A stretch of 64,000 nt of DNA from CAVRUH01 sp963822595. GTDB lineage: Bacteria > Chlamydiota > Chlamydiia > Chlamydiales > Waddliaceae. The stretch is from positions 248,001 through 312,000 of the forward strand of contig CAWGIG010000004.1 in NCBI GenBank assembly GCA_963822595.1, given 5' to 3'. Positions 16,509 through 25,248 of this stretch are shown in pieces (position 1 is the first letter of the stretch; each line of letters opens with the position of its first letter). The translations under genes were made by a program, and so were the position numbers. A model generated the notes under the pieces. The model did no database searches. It saw nothing but the letters and a program-made list of their open reading frames with translations, and had not been told where the DNA came from.

Positions 16509-18481
16509 ATGTTTGGAAAATTAACCCTAGATGCTTTTCAGCACGACTCATCCAAAACATGGCCGTTTTTGGAGGAGGACTTACCGGCATCGCGCTCATC
16601 GTACTCATCACCTATTTCAAACTCTGGAAATGGATTTGGAAAGAATGGTTCACGACCGTTGATCCCAAAAGAATCGGTATCATGTATATCGTTGTTGTTC
16701 TCATTATGTTTTTGAAAGGAGTTTGCCGACGCCCTGATGATGCGCCTCCAGCAGGCATTCTCTGTAGGTGATTCCCATGGATTCTTTCCTCTGACACACT
16801 TTCAAGAGGTCTTTTCAGCCCACGGCACAACGATGATCTTTTTCGTGGCCATGGGAGTTATGTTTGGGCTATTAAATCTCATTATCCCCTTGCAAATCGG
16901 CGCCCGAGATGTAGCCTTCCCCTTTTTAAATGCTCTGAGCTTTTGGCTTTTTGCCGCGGGGGCCATGTTAACGCTTCTTTCGCTAGGCGATCGGACACTT
17001 TTCAGCGACAGGATGGCTCGCCTATCCTCCACTTTCGGGGATGGAATACAGTCCTAACGAGGGAGTGGATTACTGGATATGGGCTGTGCAGATTGCTGGG
17101 GTAGGAAGTACGTTATCTGGGATCAACTTCTTGGTGACGATCCTCAAAATGCGCTGCCCCGGGATGACTTTGATGAAAATGCCAATATTCGTTTGGAGCT
17201 CTCTGTGCGCTATGGTGCTTGTCATCTTGGCATTTCCTATTCTGACAGCCACTCTTTTCATGCTCACCGTTGACCGCTATCTGGGCATGCATTTCTTCAC
17301 CGCGGGAGTCGGCGGCAATCCGATGATGTACGTCAACCTTATCTGGGCATGGGGACATCCTGAAGTATATATTCTCATCTTGCCCGCCTTTGGGGTTTTC
17401 TCGGAAGTCGTTCCAACTTTCTGTGAAAAACGCTTATTTGGATATGCGTCGATGGTGTGGGCTCTTGTCCTCATTGCGTTTTCTCCTTTCTCGTCTGGCT
17501 CCACCACTTCTTCACGATGGGGGCAAGTCCAAACGTCAATGCTTTCTTTGGTATCATGACAATGTTGATTGCGATTCCCACCGGAGTTAAAATCTTCAAC
17601 TGGCTGTTTACAAAATTCCGAGGACGCGTTCACTTCACATCCCCGATGCTCTGGTTTTTTGCATTCGTCCTCAATTTTAGTGTAGGAGGAATGACAGGAA
17701 TCTTGCTCTCATCCCCTCCGGTCGATTTCCAAGTCCATAACAGCTTATTTTTAATCGCCCACTTTCATGGCATGGTCATCGGCGGAGTGCTTTTTGGCTT
17801 TTTTGCTGGCTTTTACCTATTGGTTCCCAAAATTCACTGGGTTTTTTCTTGATGAAAAATTGAATAGATATGCATTTTGGTGCTGGTTGATTGGATTCCT
17901 TCTGGCTTTTATGCCCCTTTACATGCTTGGATTTATGGGAGCGACGAGACGTCTCGACCACTATGAAGCTTCCACAGGATGGCAGCCTTTGTTCATTCTC
18001 GCTGCTATTGGTGCATTCATCATTCTTATGCGGAGCTAGTATCCAAATCTGTGGGGCTCTTTTGAGAGTATTAAACATCGGAAGAAAAATCACGGGATGT
18101 ACGGGCGACCCATGGAATGGCAGAACCCTCGAATGGTCGATCCCCTCCCCTCCCCCCACTATAATTTTGCAAAAATTCCCACGGTGGATCAGATCGATCC
18201 TCTTTGGGCTATTAAAAGAGGTGAAATTCCTAACCCTTAAAGACGCTACGAAGACATCCATCTGCCTAGAACACCGCCATGGCTTCTATATTGGAATATT
18301 TGCTTGCATCTTCGGCTTTGCCATGACGTGGCATATTTTTTGGCTGGCGATTATCACCTTTATTGCAATTATAGCGACAGTCATCATTCGCCTTTCAGGA
18401 AACGACGAACACGAAGTTATCCCCGCTGCTGAAGTTAAAAAAGATTATGAAAAACATGTAAGGAGCGAACAACTAGCATGA
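16509..18481 (+). pseudogene. cyoB: cytochrome bo3 oxidase subunit I, at least eight frameshifts
   Basis: Pieces in alternating frames reassemble a full-length CyoB: MFGKLTLDAF; TYFKLWKWIWKEWFTTVDPK; MMRLQQAF...HGTTMIFFVAMG; MEYSPNEGVDYWIW...WAWGHPEVYILILPAFG; VWLHHFFTMGASPNVNAFFG; HNSLFLIAHFHGMVIGG; GFMGATRRLDHYEA; GCTGDPWNGRTLEW; and a C-terminal membrane part. Breaks fall near 16537, 16720, 16988, 17482, 17812, 18025, 18160 and 18265. The heme/copper ligand motifs (WGHPEVY, HHFF, HFH) survive with almost no missense decay, so either the damage is very recent, the assembly has indel errors, or expression is rescued. Flanking cyoA and cyoC are intact. Confidence 0.85.
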
Positions 18482-19107
18482 ACAATACGTTTAACGTTCA
18501 CTATACTCCTGAGCATGATCATTTCACAAAAACTCCGGACCCCCACCAAGACTCTTTTTCGAAAGCCGTTTTAGGGTTTTGGATTTATCTCATGACCGAC
18601 TGCTTACTGTTTGGGAGTTTCTTTGCAACTTATGCCGTGCTTCACGATAGTACATTTGGAGGCCCCACCTCGAAGGACCTTTTTGATCTCACCACAGCCT
18701 TTATAGAAACTATGATTTTGTTAGCAAGCAGTGTTACTTGCGGTTTTGGGGTACTCTCGGCTGTAAAGAATAGAAAAAACTATGCCATCGCCTGGTTTGC
18801 AGTCACATTTTTATTAGGTGCCTCGTTTGTTGCCCTTGAACTTCGAGAGTTTACTCATCTCGTTAAAGAAGGACATAGCTGGAAGGCCAGTGCCTTTTTA
18901 TCTTCCTTTTTCTCGCTTGTTGGTACCCATGGATTGCATGTTTCCTTCGGATTATTGTGGATGGCTGTCATGATGTTACAGCTCCATTTTCAGGGAATAA
19001 CAATCAACACCTTCAGACGGCTTGTGATATTTAGCATGTTTTGGCACTTCTTGGACCTAATTTGGATTTTTATTTTCACTTTTGTTTACTTAATGGGAGT
19101 TATCTAA
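18478..19107 (+). CDS. cyoC: cytochrome bo3 oxidase subunit III
   Basis: The 209-residue protein has five membrane helices and the heme-copper subunit III pattern: FWIYLMTDCLLFGSFFATYAVL, ETMILLASSVTCGFG, SLVGTHGLHVSFGLLW and FWHFLDLIWIFIFT. It supports stability of the oxidase core in the inner membrane. Its ATG overlaps the final stop of cyoB (ATGA), preserving translational coupling even though cyoB is broken upstream. Confidence 0.92.
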   Translation: MNNTFNVHYTPEHDHFTKTPDPHQDSFSKAVLGFWIYLMTDCLLFGSFFATYAVLHDSTFGGPTSKDLFDLTTAFIETMILLASSVTCGFGVLSAVKNRKNYAIAWFAVTFLLGASFVALELREFTHLVKEGHSWKASAFLSSFFSLVGTHGLHVSFGLLWMAVMMLQLHFQGITINTFRRLVIFSMFWHFLDLIWIFIFTFVYLMGVI

Positions 19108-19108
19108 G

Positions 19109-19441
19109 ATGAGTGACGAACTAAGCTTGAATCAAATAAAAAAAGAATGGCACGGAAGCTTAAAATCCTATTTAATGGGATTTGCTCTTTCTTTTCTTTT
19201 AACATCCGCGTCTTTTCTTTTGGTAATTACCCAGCCCATCTTAGGACAAAATCTGATTCTCTCTATTATGGGTCTAGCTCTTATACAAGCGATCTGTCAA
19301 CTGTTGCTGTTTCTTCATCTTGGACAAGAAGCTTCACCTCGTTGGGAAACAGGAGTTTTCTACTTTATGCTTATTATCCTTCTCATAACTGTTGTGGGAA
19401 CTTTATGGATAATGTTTGATTTAAACGCACGAATGATGTAG
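19109..19441 (+). CDS. cyoD: cytochrome bo3 oxidase subunit IV
   Basis: The 110-residue protein has three membrane helices (~22-43, ~49-72, ~79-103), the size and topology of CyoD, with LLFLHLGQEASPRWE between helices 2 and 3 as in the family. It assists assembly of the bo3 complex. It starts one base after the cyoC stop. Confidence 0.9.
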   Translation: MSDELSLNQIKKEWHGSLKSYLMGFALSFLLTSASFLLVITQPILGQNLILSIMGLALIQAICQLLLFLHLGQEASPRWETGVFYFMLIILLITVVGTLWIMFDLNARMM

Positions 19442-19451
19442 GAGATGTAAA

Positions 19452-20294
19452 ATGATTAATTACTATTTGCTGACAAAACCTGGAATCCTAATGGGAAATT
19501 TATTTACCCTAGCAGCCGGATTTCTTCTTGGTTCCCGTGGTAAAATCGATATAGGGCTTTTTTTAGCAACCCTCCTAGGGCTAGGATTCGTTATGGCTTC
19601 CGGTTGTGTGTTTAACAATTACATCGATCGAGCTGTGGATCTTAAAATGGAACGTACAAAAAAAAGAGCCCTTGTTTTAGGGGTAATTTCAGGACCTAAT
19701 GCGATACTTTATGGGACTGTTCTAGGAATTTTAGGAGCTATTATCTTATTTGCTTTTACGAATATGCTCGCTTTGACGCTCGCAGCAGTAGGATTTTTTG
19801 TTTATGTCGTTATCTACAGTTTTTGGAAATGCCGCACTGTTTATGGAACAGCTATTGGAAGCATTTCTGGGGCGGTCCCCCCTGTAGTTGGGTATTGCGC
19901 AGCTAGCGATCAGCTTGACATCGCTGCTGTAATTTTATTTGCGATCATGGTGCTTTGGCAGATGCCTCATTTCTTTTCGATTGCTTTGCATCATTTGGAA
20001 GATTACACAAGGGGTGGTATTCCGGTGCTTCCTGTTTCGAGAGGAATCTACCGCACAAAAATCCATACGATTGTTTATATTATGTGCTTTATACCCACAG
20101 TGATGATGTTGACATACTTTGGATATACGGGAACGCGGTTTTTAGTGATTTCGGGGTCTTTCGGACTTCTGTGGCTTGGATTAGCTTTGAAAGGGTTTAG
20201 CTGTAATGACGATAAAAAATGGGGACAGCAAATGTTCGTGCTCTCTCTGGTGGTGATTGGCGTCATTTGTGTTACCATTCCTTTTGACAGCTGA
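19452..20294 (+). CDS. cyoE: protoheme IX farnesyltransferase (heme O synthase)
   Basis: The 280-residue UbiA-family prenyltransferase adds a farnesyl tail to heme B, giving the heme O needed by the bo3 oxidase. Family signatures include the prenyl-diphosphate site NNYIDRAVDLKMERTKKR (the usual first Asp is Asn-type here, as in CyoE), the YSFWKCRTVYGTAIGSISGA region, and WQMPHFFSIALHHLEDY. About eight membrane helices. It is the last gene of the operon; a GGGGGC/GCCCCC hairpin follows. Confidence 0.93.
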   Translation: MINYYLLTKPGILMGNLFTLAAGFLLGSRGKIDIGLFLATLLGLGFVMASGCVFNNYIDRAVDLKMERTKKRALVLGVISGPNAILYGTVLGILGAIILFAFTNMLALTLAAVGFFVYVVIYSFWKCRTVYGTAIGSISGAVPPVVGYCAASDQLDIAAVILFAIMVLWQMPHFFSIALHHLEDYTRGGIPVLPVSRGIYRTKIHTIVYIMCFIPTVMMLTYFGYTGTRFLVISGSFGLLWLGLALKGFSCNDDKKWGQQMFVLSLVVIGVICVTIPFDS

Positions 20295-20304
20295 AATTTT
20301 ATGA

Positions 20305-20327
20305 AAGGGGGCTTGCCCCCATCTTTA
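20305..20327 (+). terminator. hairpin after cyoE
   Basis: GGGGG-CTTG-CCCCC (20307-20320) followed by ATCTTTAT. The stem is strong but the U-tract is short, 12 bases after the cyoE stop. Confidence 0.55.
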
Positions 20328-20386
20328 TAAATCTTCCTTAATAATATTATTGTATAATATATTTAATTAAAAAAATTAAATATTAT

Positions 20387-21532
20387 ATGACATATTCATT
20401 CGATTTAGCATTTAGAGAACATTTTAAGTGTCATGCTGAAGGGATTTATTCCGATGGCTTTTTAATGGGTCGGTTAAAAGTGGTCGCCATGGCAGCCGGA
20501 ACAGCAGCCTTTGCCACTGTCCGGACTGCCGGGCGTATCGCAAACCTTATTAACGAAATAGCAAAGGTCCTTTTCTATTCACTTGCATCCCTCTTCCCTC
20601 TCGGAAATTATGGTAATCCAAAAAGGTTATCCGATCATTGCAAACTCCTTGGACTCAACTGTGCCGCATTGCTCGCTCTGCCGCTGCAAGTTATCGTCCA
20701 CTCTCTAGCCATTTCTGTCGGGGTAATAAGTCCTAAAGCAGCCTATCGAATGATGCAGGGAGCCACTTTACCGATTGCCGAGATCACTTCAGCAGAACAA
20801 AAGATATGGCAGGGATACAAAGCACCGGAAACTATCAACAAAGTATTAAAGAAAACCTATTTATGCGAAGTTTCTTGTTTCCTTCAGTATATACCTATTG
20901 TGATACTTGGATTCGGAAAAAACTTTCATCTTTTCGGAGCTAATCCCACAGTACTGACGCAAGAACAGAAGGGACTTAGACCTATCCTTCTCTTTCATGG
21001 TAATGGTCGTCATACTAATCAATCTAACTGGTCACCATTCCTGCACTTCCTAAAAAAGAATGGCAATCAAAGGCCTGTGTATACCATTAATTTGCCAGCT
21101 AGACCTTGTTATGCATCTAATGAAGAGCGGGCAAAAGAATCTCAGGATGATTTAGAGCGGATTCTCCCAAAAATCCATGAAATTAGATTGATGTATGGAA
21201 AAAAAGATTTTCACTCTTTACAGATCGATATGATGGGTCATTCAATGGGATCGCAGAATATTCAAGAATTATCACAAAATAGAGAATATCTTCTAACATT
21301 TAAAATCCACAATTTGGTCACCGTCGGAACACCATTCAGGTTTCATGCAGCTTTTATTTCGGGAGATGTTTGTGATATCACTTGTAATTGGGATCAAATT
21401 TATCCCTATAAGAGCAGGCTTGAAACAAATGAAAGAACATTTGAGACGGGCCATGGTGGGATTATGTATCTCGAGGAGTCTCTCCAGGCAATGCAAGATT
21501 TTCTTAATATAGTACGTATAGAAACGAAATAA
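20387..21532 (+). CDS. lipase-like alpha/beta hydrolase with N-terminal hydrophobic region
   Basis: In this 381-residue protein, residues ~30-130 are rich in hydrophobic helices (AAGTAAFATVRTAGRIANL; LLALPLQVIVHSLAISVGVI), so the protein is probably membrane-associated. The C-terminal ~200 residues are a hydrolase: ILLFHGNGRHTNQSNW gives an oxyanion-type loop, MMGHSMGSQ near ~281-289 is the nucleophile elbow, GTPFRFH follows, and FETGHGG late in the chain can provide the histidine. The last residues (RIETK) and stop are encoded inside a palindromic repeat shared with the convergent gshB, so the C-terminus may have been altered by its insertion. Confidence 0.7.
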   Translation: MTYSFDLAFREHFKCHAEGIYSDGFLMGRLKVVAMAAGTAAFATVRTAGRIANLINEIAKVLFYSLASLFPLGNYGNPKRLSDHCKLLGLNCAALLALPLQVIVHSLAISVGVISPKAAYRMMQGATLPIAEITSAEQKIWQGYKAPETINKVLKKTYLCEVSCFLQYIPIVILGFGKNFHLFGANPTVLTQEQKGLRPILLFHGNGRHTNQSNWSPFLHFLKKNGNQRPVYTINLPARPCYASNEERAKESQDDLERILPKIHEIRLMYGKKDFHSLQIDMMGHSMGSQNIQELSQNREYLLTFKIHNLVTVGTPFRFHAAFISGDVCDITCNWDQIYPYKSRLETNERTFETGHGGIMYLEESLQAMQDFLNIVRIETK

Positions 21533-21692
21533 CAGGATAAGCAGGATCGCAAGCGGCAGGATAAAAAAAAGATAAGAAAAAGATAAGAAAAAAAAAGAAT
21601 TGTTATTTTTTAACTTATTTTTCTTTTTTTCTTATCCTTTTTTTATCCTGCCGCTTGCGATCCTGCTTATCCTGTTATTTCGTTTCTATACG
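21515..21692. repeat. palindromic repeat family C, copy 1, supplying both convergent stop codons
   Basis: CGTATAGAAACGAAATAACAGG ... GGATCGCAAGCGGCAGGATAA pairs with TTATCCTGCCGCTTGCGATCC ... CGTTTCTATACG around an A/T-rich centre. Family copies lie at 52340-52503 and 56250-56415. The stop of the hydrolase at 20387-21532 and of gshB both lie within the arms. The T-rich centre can terminate transcription from both sides. Confidence 0.88.
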
Positions 21693-22629
21693 TCCCACCC
21701 TTCAATTTTTCGACGAAAGTTGTTACCTGGTCCTCGAGCTGGTGACCATAAAGCTGATTCATTTCTTGCAGACATGTCGGCGAAGTAACATTCACCTCTA
21801 TCAAATAACCCCCGATAACATCAATGCCCACAAAATAGAGTCCCAAATGCAACAAATGTGGCTTTAATGTAGCTATAATTTCATGCTCCCGCGGCGTAAT
21901 CACTGTCGGCTCCGCCGTACCCCCACTAAAAAAGTTGTTCCGATGATCCCCCGCCGGATGAACACGCAAAACAGCTCCCAAGGGCTCTCCATTCAACAAC
22001 AAAATGCGCTTATCCCCATTACTCGAATCCTTAATAAATCGCTGGAGTATAATTTCCTCGCTAAATTTCTTTGAAAGAAGCTCCTCAGTCACATTTATAT
22101 TCGAATCCCCGACTGTTAACTTAAATACTCCCTGACCGCCAAAGCCATTCATTGGCTTAATGATAATCTCCTGATGCTCTTGCAAAAATTCCATCATCTT
22201 TTCTTTGTCACGAGTGATCAACGTCGTCGGTACAATATCCACAAACTGGGATCCCCAGATTTTTTCATTCACAGACCTAATCCCCGAGGGCCTATTGAGC
22301 ACTAGAATTTTAGGGCTAATTAAATCCAACAACCATGTATGAGCCAGATAATCGGCATCAAACGGTGGATCCGTCCTGATCCAAACAACATCTACTTCCG
22401 ACTCATTCAAAATCTTTGGAGATTGTTTGATAAAGGGGCTTTTATGATTGCGTTGTGGCACCACTTGTGTCACATGAAAAAATGTTTTTCCATCTAAACG
22501 GGTGATCCCACCCTTCTTCAAATAATAGATGTTATGTCCCTTTCGGTGTGCTCCTAACATCAACGCAAAAGTTGTGTCTTTTCCAATTTTAACCGTCGAG
22601 AGTGGATCCATCAAAAATAGAATATTCAT
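21667..22629 (-). CDS. gshB: glutathione synthetase
   Basis: ATP-grasp ligase joining glycine to gamma-glutamylcysteine. I start at 22629 (MNILFLMDPLSTVKIGKDTT), the usual GshB N-terminus, rather than the longer frame to 22689; this ATG overlaps the gshA stop. The 320 residues compare with 316 in E. coli. Motifs seen: RTDPPFDADYL, IIKPMNGFGGQGVFKL, ERF-type LQRFIKDSSNGDKRILLLNGEPLGA, and the metal-binding YLIEVNVTSPTCLQEM. The final residues (GGTYRNEITG) are encoded in a palindromic repeat arm and are unlike the family. Confidence 0.93.
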   Translation of the reverse strand: MNILFLMDPLSTVKIGKDTTFALMLGAHRKGHNIYYLKKGGITRLDGKTFFHVTQVVPQRNHKSPFIKQSPKILNESEVDVVWIRTDPPFDADYLAHTWLLDLISPKILVLNRPSGIRSVNEKIWGSQFVDIVPTTLITRDKEKMMEFLQEHQEIIIKPMNGFGGQGVFKLTVGDSNINVTEELLSKKFSEEIILQRFIKDSSNGDKRILLLNGEPLGAVLRVHPAGDHRNNFFSGGTAEPTVITPREHEIIATLKPHLLHLGLYFVGIDVIGGYLIEVNVTSPTCLQEMNQLYGHQLEDQVTTFVEKLKGGTYRNEITG

Positions 22630-23921
22630 TTTACTTCCGCCTTTAATTGAAGTATCTCTCGATGCGCCGCTATGGCGGCAATTCTGCACAAAATGCGATA
22701 TACATCAAACATATCATCTTCCAAAAATACTTCAACATCTTCTTGATGTTCGGGAAAAGAACATATTTTGTGAAATTCCATCCCATTTGCATTTAAATTT
22801 TCCCTAGCGCCTTTGATGGAATTCGTCCGAAAAAATGACCCTACATAATTCTGTTCCACTTGATACAAACAGACTTCACTGGCTTTATGATCCACTTCAT
22901 AAATGGTAGGAATTCCCTCTTGAATCAAATAACGATGAATTTCCTCTCCCCCCTTTCCTTTGAAAAGTTTGTTGCGCTCTTTACTGCTCAGATCTTTAAT
23001 ATGGGAAATATCTTCGATGGCCAAAATCCCCATCCCATAAGTCCCTGCATCGGCCTTAATCACGACATAGGGCTTTTCAGTGATACCATGCTCTACATAC
23101 TTTTTCTGAATTTCTACCAACAACTTCTCAGCGGCATTAAAAATTCTCAACCGATCATGTTCATTATTGATGTTAACTTCATCCACAACTTCATAAAGAG
23201 CGGAGACTAACCATAGATCCAAAGGAACAAGTTCTGAAAATTCTCGAAGTATGTCCAGAGTAAATTTAAAATGATTCGACTTTAACCTCGCATGCCAACC
23301 GACTTCAACCGGAGGACAAATCGGAATCTCACATTTTTTTAAGGAGTCAGGAATCCCATTTATCAAATCATTGTTCAAAATAATGAGATCGAATTTTTCT
23401 CTCCCGGCTTCATAGGCATCCATCATAGCTTGAAAACAATTGACTCGAAGGTTTTTTCCTGTGGCTGTTTCAAGTTCCAAAAATTTTACTTTATCGCAAA
23501 AATCGGGTTGAAATGTCAAATATGTGGCGATGCGCACTGTAAATCCGGCTTTTGTAATAATCTCTTGCAATACACGTACATTTTCCAAATACCAAACGTT
23601 ACGGGTATGCTCTTCAATAACAATGAGAATATTCTTACAATTCTTCACACGCTTTAAAATGGCCTCATGAAATAAAACAATGGCTACGTTCAACCCATGC
23701 TCACAAAGATTGTTAAATCCGGCAGGGAATAAATTAGTATCAATCACCCCCATCTTGAAGCCGGCATCGCGAATGTCCATTGAGGAATATAAAGGAAATT
23801 CCTTGCCACCTTCAAGGGATTGCAACCAACGTTCTATGTCATCCTTGCGTGAATGAATATTGTCTATCAATTGCCGGATGGACTGACTCTGTTTTGCTAA
23901 TTTTGTTAAGAGCATCAACAT
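22626..23921 (-). CDS. gshA: glutamate-cysteine ligase, Acidithiobacillus ferrooxidans type
   Basis: The 431-residue protein makes gamma-glutamylcysteine, the first step of glutathione synthesis. It belongs to the GshA type first noted in A. ferrooxidans and unrelated in sequence to E. coli GshA: PYVVIKADAGTYGMGILAI, IQEGIPTIYEVDHKASEVCLY, NYVGSFFRTNS and REGLNA-like KGARENLNANGMEFHK. It forms a two-gene operon with gshB through a 4-base overlap. Its start is 12 bases upstream of the dctA-type gene's stop side, so all three may be read together on the minus strand. Confidence 0.88.
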   Translation of the reverse strand: MLMLLTKLAKQSQSIRQLIDNIHSRKDDIERWLQSLEGGKEFPLYSSMDIRDAGFKMGVIDTNLFPAGFNNLCEHGLNVAIVLFHEAILKRVKNCKNILIVIEEHTRNVWYLENVRVLQEIITKAGFTVRIATYLTFQPDFCDKVKFLELETATGKNLRVNCFQAMMDAYEAGREKFDLIILNNDLINGIPDSLKKCEIPICPPVEVGWHARLKSNHFKFTLDILREFSELVPLDLWLVSALYEVVDEVNINNEHDRLRIFNAAEKLLVEIQKKYVEHGITEKPYVVIKADAGTYGMGILAIEDISHIKDLSSKERNKLFKGKGGEEIHRYLIQEGIPTIYEVDHKASEVCLYQVEQNYVGSFFRTNSIKGARENLNANGMEFHKICSFPEHQEDVEVFLEDDMFDVYRILCRIAAIAAHREILQLKAEVK

Positions 23922-23933
23922 TCCTTAAAATTA

Positions 23934-25154
23934 TTAATCTATAAAGTTTTGGACGACAATGCTACCGATGGCGTCGCCTTCAACATTCACCATTGTACGT
24001 ACCGTATCCAAAATGCGATCTATCGGGAGCAAGATTGCAATCGCTTCGGCTGGAAGACCCACTGATTGCAACACTAACACCATGGTGACCATCCCGGCGC
24101 TCGGTATTCCCGGAGCCCCAATCGAGGCTATCATGGCCATCATAAAAACGATACATTGTTGCCCAAAGTGAAAATCTATACCTATCAGGTTAGCCACAAA
24201 AATCGCCGCAATTGCTTCATACAGCGCCGTCCCATCCATATTCATGGTGGCGCCAATCGGCAAAACAAATCCAGCTATACTTTTATCCACTTTTAAATTT
24301 TCGGTTACACAACGCAATGTCACAGGAAAAGTCGCGGAACTCGATGCCGTGGAAAAAGCGGTAATTAATGCTGAGCTTATTCCTCTGAAAAACGTGATGG
24401 GACCCATCCCTCCAAAGAACCATAGCAATAAAGGTAACACAACAAATCCATGGAATAAGGTAGCTCCAATGACCACTGCCATAAATATCCCTACAGAAAT
24501 AAATATCGCGGGATCCTGCGTGGCTACTAATTTCGCTAATAAACAAAAAATTCCTATTGGCAGTATTTCAATAATCCAGCCGATGATTTTCATCATGATT
24601 CTAAAAATCTGTTGCATGAACAAAAATACTGTTTTTACTTTATCCCCCAAAGTGAGTAACCCGACTCCAAAGAAAAAGGCAAAGACTACTGTGGGTAAAA
24701 TTTTACCCTCTGCCATGGCACTTATAGGATTCATAAAGATGCCGGAAACAAACTGCTTAAAGAATTCTTCTGTTGTCAGTTTTTCTAGAGGGACAGATTC
24801 TGCCGTGCCAAAAGAAACAGGAGGTGCTCCCTTGCCGGGTTCAAAATAGTTGACAGCGGTTAAACCTACTAATGTCGCTAAACACATTGAAAAAATATAA
24901 AATGCCAGTGTGATCTTCCATATCCTATTCGCATGTTTATGTTGTTGCAGACTCGCAATTCCCACTGTAATAGAAGAAAAAATCAATGGAATGATCACCA
25001 TCTTCAACATACTGATAAAAAGAGTGGAAACAATTCCTAAAAATTCAATAGTTCCCTTGCTATAGGAACTCTCGGCATTCACGGACAAAATAAAACCTAC
25101 TAAAACTCCAAAAACTGCCGCAAAAAAAATCTTTTGATTGATAGTGAATTTCAA
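23934..25154 (-). CDS. dicarboxylate/amino acid:cation symporter (DAACS, DctA/GltP type)
   Basis: The 406-residue inner-membrane protein has the fold and motifs of the glutamate/C4-dicarboxylate symporters: MLKMVIIPLIFSSI, the serine-rich hairpin AFSTASSSATFPVTLR, the cation-site PIGATMNMDGTALYEA, and RILDTVRTMVNVEGD in the last helix. The Arg-Thr-Met and N-V-E-G-D set suggests acidic substrates; glutamate, aspartate or a C4-dicarboxylate cannot be separated by eye. It is divergent from the MFS gene at 25249. Confidence 0.9.
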   Translation of the reverse strand: MKFTINQKIFFAAVFGVLVGFILSVNAESSYSKGTIEFLGIVSTLFISMLKMVIIPLIFSSITVGIASLQQHKHANRIWKITLAFYIFSMCLATLVGLTAVNYFEPGKGAPPVSFGTAESVPLEKLTTEEFFKQFVSGIFMNPISAMAEGKILPTVVFAFFFGVGLLTLGDKVKTVFLFMQQIFRIMMKIIGWIIEILPIGIFCLLAKLVATQDPAIFISVGIFMAVVIGATLFHGFVVLPLLLWFFGGMGPITFFRGISSALITAFSTASSSATFPVTLRCVTENLKVDKSIAGFVLPIGATMNMDGTALYEAIAAIFVANLIGIDFHFGQQCIVFMMAMIASIGAPGIPSAGMVTMVLVLQSVGLPAEAIAILLPIDRILDTVRTMVNVEGDAIGSIVVQNFID

Positions 25155-25248
25155 CTTTTTACCTATGATTACCCTACCTTCATACTATCAAATAAAAACT
25201 TTAGGCTATATAATAAACTTATGCTATATCTACCCATTGAGGGCAAAG

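Noticed and set aside
22630..22689. Longer start for gshB
   Set aside because: The 20 extra residues are not part of the family and lie within gshA; ATG 22629 overlaps the gshA stop as expected.
25138..25248. Upstream start for the MFS transporter
   Set aside because: It overlaps the divergent symporter gene and adds a non-family leader; ATG 25249 fits the family start.
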